Assembly (NCBI RefSeq): GCF_900078195.1
Contig: NZ_FJVE01000004.1
Coordinates: forward strand, 62,001-126,000
Origin: Clostridium sp. Marseille-P299
GTDB lineage: Bacteria; Bacillota; Clostridia; Lachnospirales; Lachnospiraceae
Length of the DNA: 64,000 bases
Direction of reading: 5' to 3'
Shown: positions 63,736 to 64,000 of the stretch, piece after piece
How positions within the stretch are numbered: the first letter of the stretch is position 1
Layout: every line of letters begins with the position of its first letter
Notes under the pieces: model-generated
The model's input: only the letters and a program-made list of their open reading frames with translations
The model's database searches: none
Told to the model about the DNA's origin: nothing
Program-made: the position numbers and the translations under genes

Positions 63736-64000
63736 TTAAACAAGCTGTTTCTCCACTAAAGCCGTAATAGAGTTATGCTCTGCTGCATTAAGAATGCCAT
63801 CATGATCCAATAAAATAACCATTCTACCACCTATGTTAGCAACCGCTTTTGAATATGCAGTTTTCTCGCTTTTTACGATCACTGGTACTTCACTTAATTG
63901 CTTTTCCCCAATTTCTACGATTTCATGTACAAAATCTACTTGAAATCCAATTAGCATGCCCTTAGATCTCGTAACAATTAGCTGAGAACCATTACTTCCT
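63736..64000 (-). CDS. CheW-like chemotaxis protein, 5' part cut by the window edge
   Basis: The frame is open to the window edge and ends at 63736, giving about 87 residues. The visible part (QLIVTRSKGMLIGFQVDFVHEI, then ANIGGRMVILLDHDGIL) matches the C-terminal half of a CheW domain, the adaptor that joins chemoreceptors to CheA. An internal ATG at 63957 is not the true start. It might also be the CheW domain of a larger CheV- or CheA-like protein, but the chain ends soon after the domain, which favours CheW. Confidence 0.8.
   Translation of the reverse strand, partial: GSNGSQLIVTRSKGMLIGFQVDFVHEIVEIGEKQLSEVPVIVKSEKTAYSKAVANIGGRMVILLDHDGILNAAEHNSITALVEKQLV

Overview
The window looks like a chromosomal segment of a low-GC Clostridia bacterium, most likely a Lachnospiraceae / Clostridium phytofermentans-type organism. 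This rests on the strongly AT-rich sequence, GGAGG-type ribosome binding sites, a Gram-positive type IV pilus operon without secretin genes, teichoic-acid-type CDP-glycerol enzymes, and housekeeping proteins of Firmicute type. The species call is inference; no rRNA or tRNA gene was recognised.

Layout. (1) 1-5645, minus strand: a cell-surface glycopolymer operon. It holds a fused glycosyltransferase/glycerophosphotransferase, a polysaccharide pyruvyl transferase, a GtrB-type glycosyltransferase, TagD, and the start of one more gene, all read from a TTGATA-17-TATAAT promoter at 5758-5786. (2) 6186-10388, plus: topoisomerase IV subunits parE-parC behind an extended -10 promoter and a terminator-like leader hairpin. 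(3) 10576-13230: a PAS/LuxR-type regulator and a divergent GNAT acetyltransferase. (4) 13307-30041, minus: a twelve-gene type IV pilus operon in the order pilB, pilT, pilC, pilA, pilD, pilM-pilN fusion, pilO, pilV-like, PilX-like, two minor prepilins, and a 1462-residue membrane-anchored protein. Its leader is about 310 nt long and structured, and a hairpin follows pilA. (5) 30794-34361, plus: a heterodimeric ABC exporter with a perfect CcpA cre site at its promoter. (6) 34551-36019, minus: a nucleoside-hydrolase-like enzyme and a VOC/glyoxalase protein. (7) 36093-37900: a complete IS3-family (IS150-like) insertion sequence with CTT target repeats, a probable -1 frameshift site, and a hairpin covering the transposase ribosome binding site. 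(8) 37926-41350, minus: a response regulator / ABC / permease / histidine kinase module of peptide-sensing or immunity type. (9) 41494-54112, mostly minus: an accessory island that looks like a defence island. (10) 54390-64000: guaA, an FprA-type flavodiiron protein, an HD-domain 5'-nucleotidase-like protein, uvrA, uvrB (with a LexA-like box) and the 3' part of a cheW-like gene.

The defence-like island is the most interesting part. Its right half (49191-54112) is a tight operon: a 60-aa HTH protein, a C5-cytosine DNA methyltransferase, a 697-aa protein with an N-terminal Hsp90/MutL/MORC-type ATPase plus a C-terminal histidine-kinase-like half, and a 457-aa protein with a receiver-like N-terminus. 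This resembles a restriction-modification system in which a two-component-like pair takes the usual place of a restriction enzyme. Directly downstream are a PD-(D/E)XK nuclease-helicase fusion (DUF2075-type) and a MazG-like pyrophosphohydrolase. The left half (41494-45012) is a three-gene operon of another GHKL ATPase and two proteins I do not recognise; a class II Fic protein sits between the halves. Each of the three island transcription units has an inverted repeat at or near its start, suggesting local repressors.

A separate pattern is short tandem repeats that begin inside the last codons of a gene and run past the stop. This occurs at parC (37-bp unit), at a minor prepilin gene (17-bp unit) and at the HD-domain gene (35-bp unit).
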